From contig ML978226.1 of the NCBI GenBank assembly GCA_010015745.1, positions 62,001 to 126,000 of the forward strand: 64,000 bases of DNA, in the 5' to 3' direction. A program made the position numbers and the translations under genes. The notes under the pieces are model-generated. The model was not told the DNA's origin. It made no database searches and worked only from the letters and a program-made list of their open reading frames with translations. Shown here piece by piece: positions 23,007 to 34,671 of the stretch; the first letter of the stretch is position 1; every line of letters starts with the position of its first letter. Source of the DNA: Setomelanomma holmii (lineage: Eukaryota; Ascomycota; Dothideomycetes; Pleosporales; Phaeosphaeriaceae).

Positions 23007-24847
23007 CTACACTTCTGCGGTCTCCATTTGCAGCGCCTTCTCACCCTTTGCATCACTTGCTGCGGCCTCCGCCTCCGCAAGCCCTAGACTCTGCGCAATG
23101 TTGTAAAGTCGCGTCTTCTCTTCATGTGCTGTAGTGTCATCAAAGACGGCATCCATTTCTTCCAAAGTCTTGCCCTTTGTCTCTGGGATGATGAACCACG
23201 TGAAGAAAAACGCGATGAGCGCGAAAGCTGCGAAGAACAGGTACGTGCCGTATCCGATCGTCTCAAGCATGTCAGGGGTGACGAGACCGATGATGAATTT
23301 GCACTGGGCTCGAAGTTAGCAGCGATCACACATGCAATACATACGTAGACTACTTACCATCCAAGTCGAGGACGTAGTCAAAGACATAGCCTTAGAACGA
23401 TTCCCGAAGTTGTAGATTTCTGATGGCAACCCCCATCCTATGGGCGCCCATGAGTATGAGAAGTTGACGTCGTAGATATAGACGAATGCAATGCCATGCC
23501 CGTCCAGCCGGCCGCGGGGTGGTCCCTGAGTGTGTCGCCATAACCGCCGATTATGCCGCCTACAATAACGAGCGAAATGAATGTTCCTGCTACACCAGAG
23601 AGAAGCAGGGGTTTGCGCCCAATCTTGTCGATGAGAAACAGGGCTGGCAGCGTTGATAGTGTGTTTACAATACCATAAACTCCAGTGGCCAGGAGACCGC
23701 TCGTCTTGCCTGACAATCCCAACTGGCCAAAGATGGTTGGGGCATAGTAAACAATGGCATTGCAACCGATGAACTGTTGAAAGAACATAACGCAGCACCA
23801 GATAGCTGTGCGCTTGAACGACGGCCAGGTGGAGAACAGTGTCGAGTAACCAGCGATGTATAGGGACACGCCCGACTTTCCAGGGAACTTCTCGCGGCTG
23901 TACTGTTCCTCGAAGATGACTTCAGCCTTGATGGCAAGGTTCTCCTTCTGCAGTATCTCATCATCGGGATTGCGTTGGCGAACGGTTGCAATCGCTCGGA
24001 TGCCAGCCTCTTCATTGTCGCGCATGCAGTAGTAGCGAGGGGACTCGGGGAAGAAGATCATGCCTATCCCAAGCACGAGAGCAGGGAAGATTTGAAGAGC
24101 GAAAGGAACTCGCCATGCTGCATCTGACTGACCAGTGCACTCATTAGGGCCAACATCGCTGCGTGGGTCGAAGGTTCGATCTGAAGCTGTGCCGCCGGTT
24201 TAAGGAATATCGGGTGCACAGCGGGTTCCGCCGATGTACTGGGTACCGTACTCGAGCCAGTAGGACACCAAGATACCGAGGGTAATTGAAAGCTGGTGAA
24301 GCACGACGAGTGTGCCTCTAATGCCGGCTGTGGAGACTTCGCTCATGTACATCGGCACGATCATGGTAAGCATACCGACCGCGAAGCTAGCAATAGCACG
24401 ACCAGAAAATGCCATATCGATGTTCACTGCACCAGCCTGAAGTGCAGATTCGAGGGTGAAGACGACGACGGCGATCAAAATGCCGCCGCGTCGTCCAAAA
24501 CGGTCTGCGACAGGTCCGTTGACCAAAGATCCGAACCAAGCAGCGAGCAGCAGGGTTGAGACGAACCATCTTTTGAAATTCGCGTCGACGGCGATGCGAG
24601 GAAATTTCGCGGCGAATGACTCCATTGTCAAGACTCCGCTCATAACTCCTTGATCATAACCGAAGAGGAAGCCTCCAAGAGATGCGAACTAGTGATAATC
24701 AGTTTCACAAGACAACAAAGTCGGCACAGAGAGACTTCATACAGCTAATAGCCCGAGAAGGTATGGGTTCTAGCGCAACTCCTTGTAGAGGCTTTTCTTC
24801 TCAGTGGCACCCAGGCCGGTGTTCTCGACGTGTAGTTCGGATGCCAT
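23007..24847 (-). pseudogene. MFS hexose transporter, inactivated by three lesions
   Basis: The minus strand encodes a sugar porter with all family signatures: GGFLFGYDQGVMSGV, DRFGRRGG, PESPRYYCMRDNEE, QQFIGCNAIVYYAPTIF, DKIGRKPLLLSG and PETKGKTLEEMD. Three defects break it. TAG at 24770-24772 stands between KSLYKELR and NPYLLGL. TAA at 24200-24202 stands between CAPDIP and TGGTASDRTFDP. A tandem duplication of GCATT near 23487-23500 shifts the frame between GWTGM and FVYIYD. Introns after LLA (near 24730) and after SSTWM (near 23350) keep good splice sites. A TATATAA lies about 93 bases upstream of the ATG. The conserved body with few other changes suggests recent loss. Intact relatives are high-affinity glucose/hexose carriers of the plasma membrane. 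Assembly errors would have to have struck three times. Confidence 0.85.
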
Positions 24848-25312
24848 AGTGGGCCAAGATCAACGACAATGGGGAATTCGACCCAAGAGACTGGAATGAG
24901 GAGAAGATGGGGAAACTACGATTGTGGAGTACAGCAAGTTTATATAGAGGTCTGAAGATGTAGTCGTCTAGCACGCGCTGAGCACGAGTCAGAACAGCGG
25001 ACGACTCTCACCCGAACCCATCAGAGCAACCCGATGTGCATCGTGCAAAAGCAATCCTCAACGGTGCCATGGAGTCCCCGCAATGCAAGGCTAAGATTGA
25101 CCCACATGACTCGCGTGCCGAGAGTGGGAGCATCAGCATGATTTGGTCGGGCGACAGGCGTCCGAAGCGATTCAACGCTTTCTAGGCGAGTTCATATGCT
25201 GCGCAAATCGTGCATACCGCAGCTTGAACAGCTTTGTTCATTACCGGGTCGTATTTTCCTTCGTTTCCGCACACTCTATACTCTTCGTACCTTCGGTGAA
25301 CTTTCTCCAAAG
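24848..25312. other. Divergent upstream region, transporter relic / P-loop kinase
   Basis: Contains a minus-strand TATATAA (plus-strand 24940-24946) aimed at the dead transporter. The rest is unremarkable. Confidence 0.45.
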
Positions 25313-26117
25313 ATGGCGAAAGACTTGACGGTGGATACCCTTGACGAGCCCATACTCGATCTGGCAAGGCGCGTTGAGAAGCTTCTGTTGCGCCAAGCAA
25401 GCCACCCTCATCAGCGAACCCTCGTTGCTCTGGCTGGCGTGCCCGGCTCGGGTAAGAGCACAGTCTCCCATGCGCTTATTGCCGAGTTGGCCGCCCGCGG
25501 TGTTCGCAATGTCGCTGTCGTCCCTATGGTGAGTTAGCCCTGGTCTTGTTGCTGTTGTTGAGCTTACAATTTCAGGATGGCTTCCATTACACCAAAGAAG
25601 TGTTGTCGACCTTCGAGGATGCCGACAACGCATTTCGAAGAAGGGGCGCACCGTTTACGTTCGATGTGGAAGCTTTTGGGAAGCTCGTGGTTGCGCTGAA
25701 GACAACGCCTGTGACAACACACACAGAGCCGGACACATTCATTGCAGCGCCGAGCTTCGACCATGCACTCAAAGACCCTGTTGATAACTCGATTTTGATA
25801 TCATCTCGGACGCGGCTAGTCATCGTTGAAGGCAATTACACGTTGCTAGACCAGGATCCGTGGAGGAAAATTGCGCAGAATTGCGAAGAGAAGTATGTCG
25901 TCATGTGCTCATATTGACGACGTCGCTGATACAGGACAGATGGTTCGTTGATGCTCCCATCGGGATAGTCAGACATCGTCTTGCTGAACGTCATCTCGCG
26001 GCCGGTATCGAGACCTCGGTAGAAGCCGCTGAGCGAAGAGCAGAAGAGAACGACATACCTAATGGTGCGACGATTCGGAAACTGTTGATCAAACCGGGTG
26101 TCGTCATTGAGAACTGA
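25313..26117 (+). CDS. P-loop kinase, uridine/pantothenate-kinase-like (Yfh7 type)
   Basis: Three exons (25313-25528, 25576-25892, 25940-26117) give 236 aa. Walker A is GVPGSGKST near residue 45. A conserved MDGFHYTKEVL follows exactly across the first splice junction, and VIVEGNYTLLD near residue 165 is the strand-plus-acid motif of the phosphoribulokinase/uridine-kinase superfamily. The C-terminal part carries an Arg-rich lid (HRLAERHLAAGI) and a final NGATIRKLLIKPGVVIEN. Yeast Yfh7 and related fungal proteins share this layout; they are ATP-dependent small-molecule kinases with unproven substrates, so the substrate here is unknown. The second intron has a somewhat close branch site, so its acceptor is inferred from reading frame and homology (EEK/WFVDAP). 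An upstream in-frame Met at 25196 is not supported by similarity. Confidence 0.85.
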
Positions 26118-26160
26118 CTCGGGTTTGGGGCATTGTGAAGGCGGCCGGAAGGACTGTCCA

Positions 26161-28462
26161 TCAGAAGGTTTGTGTATTGAGGTCCCAATCGAGAGAGTCG
26201 AAGAGCTCGCTTGTCTCGACAGACCACGGAAAGGTGCTGAGTGTGTCTTGACTCAATTGGAAGTTTGGTAGCAGACCAGGCTCAGTGTTGTCACTGGTGA
26301 TGACTTGATCCAATATGCCAACGCAGCGGGCAGATAGCGAGTCATCACCAAGATTGTCCTTGAAAGTCTTTCGTGCCAGACGGATGTCTTCATGCCACTG
26401 TTGTACATCTAGAGCTTGGGGGAAGCTTATGACACAGAGAATGATGACGAGCGCCGAATGAAACAGGAAGTACCTTAAAATCGAACTCGATGTTAGGACA
26501 GTGTACGACTTCGACATATGTGATCAGACTTACGTTGCGTACCCTAGAGGACGATGTCCTGAGTCAGCTATAGTTCACATGCGTGGTGTAAACTAGAGAT
26601 TGCTTACAGCCTTCCAACCTCGTCAAGCCTTGCATGGAGTACTCGTGAATGGACAGTATGGTAGAGTGAGCAGCATCAACGCATACGCGTTCACATTCTT
26701 CTTGCTCGAGTTGTGCAGACGACTCCGACACTGCGCCGCTGCTGATCGCTCGTTTCAGTAGGATGTGCCGAAAAACTATGATTTTGAGGTTCCAGTATCG
26801 CCACCAGAGACGAGATCGAGCAAACAAAAACCAGCGATGTTTGCATGAAGGCTGGATATTTGGTTGGAAGTATGATGGCAAGGCACGAGCCCACGTATCC
26901 ATGGTCGTTCCAAATGATAGTGCAGTCTCGGCAGATAATCCAGGATCCACCAAGAGACGATTGGAAATGTGGTTCGTCTGCACGTGGAACTCGCTCTGAG
27001 CATTCAGCGACGAATACAATGTTGGCTCGAGTGACTCCAGCGGTAGATCTATGGTCCTCGGAGTAAGAGCCTGTAGGCCATTATGAGTTTGTGCAGTAGC
27101 GGCAGGGTAGTACAAAGCTTACCTCGTCTTCAACATTCAGTACGGCATGAACGTTCATGGAGTCATCGTGTGGAAGTAAAATCACGCGACCGAAGGTGGT
27201 TGACGCCCCACTGTCGAAGATAAACAGGCCCCACCAAACTCTACGTCGGATCTCCCGGTCGACAAGACTTATGTTCCAATGGGGCAACTCGCGATGAAGC
27301 GCAAGACTGAACGCGGTACGAACAGCAAGTCCAAGCAGATTCCATCCGGTATTAGGACTGTTTCGTTTCTGGCTAAGGTTGCTTAACAGCACGAGTGCTT
27401 GCACCGAAGTGAGGTTAGCTGCCTCGAAAACACTTTCGTGCTGACCCATCGTCAAAGCTTGACGATACAGGTAGTCCTCAAGACCAACTTGATCCTTATT
27501 CAAAGTCCACGCTCCGAGCGCCAGGACGGCGTGGTACAGCATGTCCCACGATCTCTTAGATGGCCGAGGAATGATCTCATGGTATTGAGCCCGAAAAGTT
27601 GCTTCGTGCACGAATGGGTAACACAGATGATAATCGTGAAAGTAAGCGTCTATGAGCGTCGACGACAGCTGGTGCGTCAGTGCAGCGTGTGAGATCTGTG
27701 ACGATGCTAGCACGCCCTTAAATGCGTTCGAGGTTTTGGTCGGCTGTACTTGCTCTTGTGCCAGAGATTGATGCAGGAAGCCTGCCCAGTCAAGTAAACA
27801 CCGCAGGAACACGACACCTGATGTTGATCCAAGGTAGCCCACACCGGTCGGTTCCACGGAAAGTGCAGCCATGCCGTCGGTGAGGCTGTCCAAGCTCAAG
27901 TTCTCCTCTTCCCAGTTAAAGCCATCTGCATTATTAGGTACAGCCTCAGGGATGATTGGCTCACGGGCAACATTTTGTGAGCTAGTAGGTGAGGCGGCCG
28001 TGAGCCGGAGAGCTTCAAACGTGGGGGATGGCAGGGTAGCTTTTGCGAGGTCTGGCGACGACAAGACATCATCAACATTGATACCGGGTAGGAGCTGCGA
28101 AACGAGGTTTTCCAGGCTCGCTAAACGTTTCTCCACGCTGGACAAATGCCTAAGCAATGCTTAGCTGGCTGTTCTTGGGGAATCTGATGATACCGCCCAC
28201 ACTCGTGTTAACGGAGACCGAACAATCTTGCCACTATAGTGGCATATTGAGCCGCTGTGTGCGCATGAGCTGCACGTGGGTGCCTCTTTAGAGCACTGAA
28301 TGGGAGTCAGCAAGGCGGACAACCTGAGAGCGAACGCGAGCGAACCTTCAGCTTCTTGTGGCGACACCGGTCACACTGCACCAGTCGTCAGTGGGAGCTG
28401 TCGCATTTGAGTATTATACGCACAGAAATCACATCCCTTCCGCTAGCTCTTCGATGCTCCAT
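26161..28462 (-). CDS. Zn2Cys6 transcription factor with fungal-specific TF domain
   Basis: The start is MEHRRASGRDVIS (28462-28424). A 10-codon second exon (28375-28346) and a third exon from 28295 split the zinc cluster. The assembled motif is CDRC-x6-C-x6-C-x2-C-x6-C (CDRCRHKKLKC then CSSCAHSGSIC), with a basic linker (GKIVRSP). A short coiled-coil-like dimerisation helix follows (HLSSVEKRLASLENLVSQLL). The middle homology region has LSSTLIDAYFHDYHLCYPFVH and a RRRVWWGLFIFDSG signature. The C-terminus is acidic (LFDSLDWDLNTQTF), a likely activation domain. The exact junction of the third intron (near 28160-28220) and the introns at about 27115-27135 and 26480-26610 are less certain. It is presumably a nuclear activator. 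The transporter relic and kinase nearby are candidate targets by position only. Confidence 0.85.
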
Positions 28463-28944
28463 CCACGAAAAAAGCCTGGTGTGGTGAAGGAAGACAGGTG
28501 ACGCAGGTACAAGCGGCGAATAATCTGGGGTGCAGCTCTTGTCCGAAGTTGCCCCGAACGCCGTCCTACGAAGTAATTCGTCCTGTCAAATTCCTATCCT
28601 TCCACACTATCGCACATTGCCTGATGAGTTTTGACGCCAGCAAACTTCTACACACGGCAATATGCGAAACCGAGAAGAAAAGTCGGATGATCACGTCGTG
28701 ACTGCATAGCATGGTGGGCAGTGCTTGCATCTCAAAATCCGCTTACACGTTGATATAGGTCAATTTAGCACAGATGTAAGCTCTCCTGGCCCGGCTTTTC
28801 ATCACCTTGTAGATTTATAGGAGATCTGACGCCTAGGGTCCATGTGTCTTGCGCCAATGTCTTCTTCTCTCTACCATCCAAGCGACCCTGAAGGCCATTC
28901 AAGTAACCAAGAGATCCATGCGCCACGTACCCGACGGTGATAGT
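28463..28944. other. Intergenic, nothing recognised
   Basis: Upstream region of the Zn2Cys6 gene and 3' side of the secreted-protein gene. No feature was seen. Confidence 0.45.
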
Positions 28945-29652
28945 TTAACACCTGAACACACACGCAATATCGGAATTCCTCAAATCCCCTCCATGTTCAG
29001 CCTTGCAATCCAACACATCCCTCGTCCAAGCATCCCAATGACACAAACCCGGACTAAACCCATCATCCGGCGTGCCCGTATCCCACTGCCCCTGATCCCA
29101 GCGGAAATACACCTTGTCGTCCTTGTAGTACGTCATATACAGGCCATCTCCAATTCCAGTGAGACGCTTGATACGCCCGTCGATGCGGCCCACGCCGTTG
29201 GGGAAGCGCACGACTGTCTGACGCGCGGCGTCTTCGATGCTGTACAGGTTGCCGAACATCTCAGTGTGCCAGGACTCGTCGGGGTTGTATAGGCATTGGT
29301 TGGTGAGGGTCATTTTGAAGGAACAGACGCCGTGGGTGTAGTCTTGGGTGAGCAGGGAGCCGGCCATGTCCGTTGTGTCGGTGGTGATGAGGTTAAGGAG
29401 GTCGGGGATGTCGTTGGGCTTGGTGACTTTGGAGGGGGTGGCGTTGTCGGCGTAGTATTTGCAGTCTATGTCAAAATTCTGGCAGGGCTCAGCAACAAAA
29501 TCTGGATTTGGAAAGTAGGAACTTACGTCGGAGACGACCTTGTCAAGGTTGCAGGCCAAGGACTGTTCAGCACCTGCGACAGAAGCCGGAGCTGCGAACG
29601 CGGTGGCCAGCAAGAGTGCTGCCGCTACGGCCGAGAGCTTGGAGAACATCAT
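28945..29652 (-). CDS. Small secreted cysteine-rich protein
   Basis: Read without splicing it is 235 aa. The N-terminus (MMFSKLSAVAAALLLATAFAAP) is a clear signal peptide. The mature part has scattered Cys residues and no known domain; it ends with ...SDIACVFRC. An internal 48-nt segment near 29478-29525 begins GTAAGT, has a TGCTGAGC branch-like site and ends GCCAG, so it is probably an intron retained in the open frame. Removing it deletes 16 residues, including one Cys, and leaves 8 Cys, an even number suited to four disulfides. It could be an effector-like or wall protein. No function is assigned. Confidence 0.75.
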   Translation of the reverse strand: MMFSKLSAVAAALLLATAFAAPASVAGAEQSLACNLDKVVSDVSSYFPNPDFVAEPCQNFDIDCKYYADNATPSKVTKPNDIPDLLNLITTDTTDMAGSLLTQDYTHGVCSFKMTLTNQCLYNPDESWHTEMFGNLYSIEDAARQTVVRFPNGVGRIDGRIKRLTGIGDGLYMTYYKDDKVYFRWDQGQWDTGTPDDGFSPGLCHWDAWTRDVLDCKAEHGGDLRNSDIACVFRC

Positions 29653-30842
29653 CCTGAGAGAGTAAGTAGCAATTCACGGTTTGTGTTTGAGAGCGCCTAC
29701 TTGGATGGTAAGAGCAGGGTCGACGGAGATCGTGCCTGAAGGATGAGGAGTGTCTGTGTAGAAGGTGATAGAAGCAAAGTGCTCAGTATTTGTTGTAGAG
29801 AGTACGCTGGGAGAAGAAGTTATGTTGAGGAGAAAACAAATCGAGGGAGAGGAGGGCAGTTGCGTCATGCTCAAATTACCGTAGTCATTGGGTAGTCAAG
29901 AGCAAACGGAAGCTCGCGGTCCGCTGTGAACTATAGAAGGCGTCATGCGATATGACCCAATCACCACTCTAGAACAATGCCGCGAAACATCATCAGGGCT
30001 TACTAGGCGAGGGAGACCGATGTCTCGACACATTGAAGATCTCTCCCTCAGCCTGTTCTGGAGATGTTCAGTTGCCTAAGATGACTGTATAACGTCGCGC
30101 AACACTCTAACGGTGTGACACTCATCAACTGTATCTGCGGTCTTTACCATAAGAGTAGTAGAGCTATATATTAAAGGTACAATCTCGTGACAAGCGTGCA
30201 ATTCGTCCTTCGCTATGACCAAGGCGAGTCGCATCACAGTTTGATGCCAACGGCCAAGGTCGTGCTGCTTGAGCTCTTAAACCACTTTGTACCACTGTCC
30301 TTTGCCTTCAATCTTGTTTAAGCGGGATGGGTTCCATGGCGTATTGATTCTCAATTCACCGGGAACCGGGGACTTCTGACAGTAGTTGAAGTATATTGAA
30401 CAATGTAACGGTTTGGGCCTTGCCCAGATCCACTCTAGTATGAGTTGGGATAGCTCATGTACGGCCATGTATATAAGCAGTTCTGCCCGCCTCAGATAGT
30501 CAATTAAGCGCAGTCCTCCCCCTCCGTACCGTTACAAACAAGATCAGTGCAAGAGAGGTGTCGCGGGATGCCACAATGGCAGAAGTGCGTATTGATCCGC
30601 CAAGTATGAAGATGTCTAGTAGTAGATGGAGCTTTCCACAAGAAATAAGCAACGCCGTGCTTTTCCGTTTCATGACGTTAATACAGCATCTGCGCTCATT
30701 GGGCACATCCGTTCAAGCCGGATATCCATCCTTCCCTGTCATAGTCCGTTGATATTTCATCAGGGGGCTTAATATCCATCAAGTCCTCCGTGTCCACTTC
30801 CCGCCCTGTTTCGAACCCTAATCAATGCCCACCATCCTCAAC
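29653..30842. other. Intergenic 1.2 kb with an orphan TATA box
   Basis: TATATAAG near 30469 lies about 105 bases before an ATG at 30576 that opens a 58-codon frame (starting MAEVRIDPPSMKM). There is no similarity to anything recognised. Otherwise nothing was seen. Confidence 0.35.
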
Positions 30843-33800
30843 TCACGACGTACTCCCCGGCGGCCCGCCCATATTCAGCAAAATATCCAACATATCCATC
30901 CCACCCACATCCGGCCCCATCGCCGTCTGATTGATCTCCGCACCCCACTGATCCAGCAGCGGGTCGAGTGGTAACGCGAGCCAATCCTGGTCCTGACCCG
31001 CGCCCCAGCTCGCGCCACTGTTGGCCCACTGGGTCCAGTTTGTGTTTCCGTTGCTGCTAGTGTTGGAGTTGTTGGTGCTGAAGGTGGTGTAGTTTCCTGG
31101 CGGCGGCATGATGGAAATGGAGTTGGAGTTTGGGTCGTACGGTTCGGCGGATATGCCCCAGAGTGAAGAGGAGAGGGGCGTTGCGCGGCCGGAGGCGGTG
31201 AGGCCGAGGGAGGGTGAGCCGGGGACGGAGGTGTTTGTGCCTTGATAGTTTGTGTTGGAGCCTATGTACGATGGTTGGAGGTGGTTGGTCTGGCCGAGGG
31301 GAGCGGGTGGAGGCATAAGCGGAGCTTGGATTGGGCTTCGACTTCCAGCTCGTGAGATGCCAGTGGAGCCGTTGGCGGCCAGGCGGACAAAGCGGGAGCG
31401 GATGCGGTGAGTGAGGGTCTCGACGAGGTCGGCGAAACGGTTTCCGACGTGGACATCGTCGACGATGCCCTGACGGAGAGCGGTGACAGCGTCACTGAGG
31501 AGATTGAGGCTGATCGCTACATCTTCTTCAGTAGCGCCGAGAGCAAAGGTCTTCAGCAGGATGATGGCTACGCTGACGATGCGGAAGAATGTTCGCACCG
31601 GAGCATGACGAAGATAGCCGCCTGGATGCAGGCCGTCGACAACAATCTTAAGCACATTGCGCGAGGCATCAATGACTTCGTTAATGTAGTGCCGGTCGTT
31701 GGCGTACCATTTGACGAGTGTGCTGAAGGGTATCGCATTGCCGTTGTCGCCGTTCGTCGCCATGCCATTCGTGGTACCCATGCCGTTGGGCTGGGCGTGG
31801 GTCTGCAGGGGGGTATTGTGCGTACATCGTTCGACCACAGCTTGAAGCGCGAGCGAGTTCAAGTATACACGTGTATACTCAAACTCGATGATCAGCACAT
31901 GGCGAAGTTGTGTTGGCACTGTTCATGGTCAGCCACTGATTGGGAACAAAAAGAACAATAAGTCTCACCTTGCGTCGCACGATCAAAGCAAGTTTTCCAC
32001 TCCATTAGCGGTCCTTGGAAAAACTTGAGCATCTCCTCGTATAATCCTGACTTGAGTAGCTCCCTTGTCTTGCGTCTGTTAGAGAACAATTTCAAGTTGC
32101 CCATCTCCATAATCTTTGCGATGCGCTGCCAGAAGTCGAGGACAAGATCTTGTACGGCGTGGCGTTCCTGAGTGGCAATCGACTCGAGTGGAAGACGTTG
32201 GCCGTCTGACCGCATGCCAAATTGTGGTGGAGGTGCCTTGATGCGATTCACGCGCTCCGAGTACAAGTCGAGTGGTGTCGGCCTTCCGATTAGTGTCTCG
32301 TCGCGGTCGATCTTTGGTAGCATTGATGTCAGGCCCAGTCGCCCACTCGTTTGGGTCACGTATATAATAAGAAGATCTCGCAAATGGTTCTTTCGCCGGT
32401 AGTAGGCCTTTACAGTGGCGTGCGATAGATGCTGGTTAGCATCCTCAAACTCCTTTTCGCTGGTGTCATCGAAAACACCAATCTCGAAGGCAAGAGTCAT
32501 TGCGTTGCCAAGCAACATCCAGCACATACGGTCGCTTCGCCAACATGGTTCCAGCCAGCTGTCGATTCGCTTATCTCCCACACCTTTGTACATATCTGCC
32601 TTTGGTCCTGTCTCGTAAGGATCATCGGGTACCACGAGTTCGTCATCATCGTCACCAGGTGGGAAGTGGAGAGCACGCGGGTGCCATTCAGTGAGAAGCA
32701 TTAGACTCTCCACGGTGCCGAGCGTGCGGAGACCCTTGCGAGATAGCGGGTTCACATCGGATCCAGGTTGCTGCCCAGCTCCGCAGAAGCCTCCACCAAA
32801 CTGCTCCTGGCCAAAGATCATGCGGTCAATCATGCCCTGGAGGTACTTCCATAGCTTCTCATGGATGAGATATGAGCGAGATTGCGCGCCGACCGAGCCG
32901 CTTGGCTGCGAATATCTGGCTGCGATTGTGAGTAATGTTATGACCAACATTGGCTCCTCCTTCAACAGCTTCCCGTGCATGGCGTGGTCGCGATAGTCCG
33001 GCACGACGATCGGCGTTAGCGGCGACAGGAAGGCATAGAAGTAGTCAATGTACGCAATCGCCTCCTTTGCTGTGAGCCATCCTGCGCGGACAAATCGGAA
33101 CTTTGTCCACGCCCGGACAGCCTCGGTGAAGGCGACCTCGTTTGGCGGGTCTGGCAGCATGGGCTGAGATATAGCTGGATCGACAGTAGACTCGGCTAGA
33201 TGGGGTCGCGAGTTGTTGCGCGCATAGTTCGTGTTCGCCTGCGGGCTGGCGAGGTTCGTTTGCGAGCCGGGTGTGCTGCCCAGTGTCGGCCGCTGCATAC
33301 TCGAGGTGCTGCCCGTCCTCTGGTGCGACGCCGCCTGGAACAACAAATTCAGCGCATCGTGCCCGCTAAACACCTCGCCGCCTTGCAGCGCCGCAACTGT
33401 GTCGTTGTTCACCTTCTGGTCCTCCTCGTCGTTCGGCTGGTATGATCCGGCAGACGTCGTCGGTCTTCGCAGCGGCTCGTAGCGTCCAACAGAACCGCCT
33501 GGAGTCAGCGGCTGGGAGAGGTATTGTGCGCCGTTTGCGCTGGAGATGCTGATGGGCTCCGGCCGTCCGCGCGGCTCTGAGCGCATACGCTTCCGGCCAT
33601 TGCGCACTTCATAGTCGTCCACTTCGTCGAACTCTTCTTCTTCTTCCGTCTTCCGCTTGCGGCGCGTCGCAGAGAAGAAGCATTCTTTGCTCTCGCGGCG
33701 GCAGCGCACACATGGTGGGTCGTGTGGATTATCTCGAAGGGGGTCAGCATGAGCGTTGCACGCTATTCGGAGATGTACGTGCCTACTGGGCCGAGGTCGC

Positions 33801-33906
33801 AGCGCACCTTTCGTCTACGACATGGGATACAGGCCTGATATGTTCGCGTGTGCTGGGACGATTGCGCCGCTCGCGATGCCGCGGTGGCAGGTGAAGCGGA
33901 GCTCAT
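30843..33906 (-). CDS. Zn2Cys6 transcription factor (Aro80-like zinc cluster)
   Basis: Three exons (33906-33783, 33732-31969, 31918-30843) give 987 aa. The zinc cluster is CIPC-x6-C-x12-C-x2-C-x6-C (CIPCRRRKVRC ... CVRCRRESKEC) with a basic tail (ATRRKRK). The long third spacing with DNPHDPP is typical of regulators of the Aro80 type, which control aromatic amino-acid catabolism in yeast; this assignment is by resemblance only. The fungal-specific TF domain spans roughly residues 190-640. The C-terminal 200 residues are Asn/Ser/Gly/Pro-rich (NSISIMPPPGNYT), ending MDMLDILLNMGGPPG, a likely activation region. The first intron (33782-33733, 50 nt) only keeps the frame if it uses a GC donor (G|GCACGT) with a TGCTGACC branch. 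The second (31968-31919) is a normal GT-AG intron. Confidence 0.88.
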
Positions 33907-34671
33907 GGTGGGTGTTATCCAAGCGGTAGATGTGTCGGCTTGCGGCGGCTCTGTGGACTCGAGAACGTACCGCTGTCGCTATATGGCTCAGAACAAAGCC
34001 GTGTCAATAACGTTCCTGCATGCGCTATACGTAAAGAGCCGCGCGACGGTAGCTCCTAAAGGAAGGTCGTTGTGTTATAGGTCCACGTCTGTATGATCTG
34101 GAGTTGCTCTTACTGCTGTTGTTTGTGCCTGCTTGCTGCGGTCACGAGGAGGGCGGGGAGCTGGACGCCAGCTAACGCTTCCAACCAATACGAGCTCGTC
34201 GACGCCATTCATACAAAAAAATCGCAAGTCCCATGGCTGAGCGCATTATGAACCAACATCAAACGCCTTCGGAGTCGCATTGGTACTCCATCTGGTCCGT
34301 CGAACGGTCCCCTTTGGTTGCCATTGGCCGCATATCGTGTCATGAGCCTTCCACTCACCTGGGCAGTTCATTCCAGAAATGTGATTACGGAGGACCTCTT
34401 GCGCCATGTGATCGAGAATACGCTCAGCAAGTGGCTCAGTATTCGTCACCGCGGCTAGTGGTATGTTAGGTGATAAAACCAGAGCAATACATATTAGGAA
34501 AATCACACGACGTCGATGTACATGTTAGATCTGATCATCTTCACAGTATCAACAATTTCAATTCGGAGGAGTAGCTTGGCACAACTATTGACCTGATGCA
34601 GCTATATCCCCAACATACCCCACGAACCACGTTCTCGGCGCCGATCTCCCCACACGGTGACTGAGAGTTAT
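33907..34671. other. Intergenic, nothing recognised
   Basis: Upstream region of the large Zn2Cys6 gene and 3' side of the following small gene. Only short frames are present. Confidence 0.45.
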
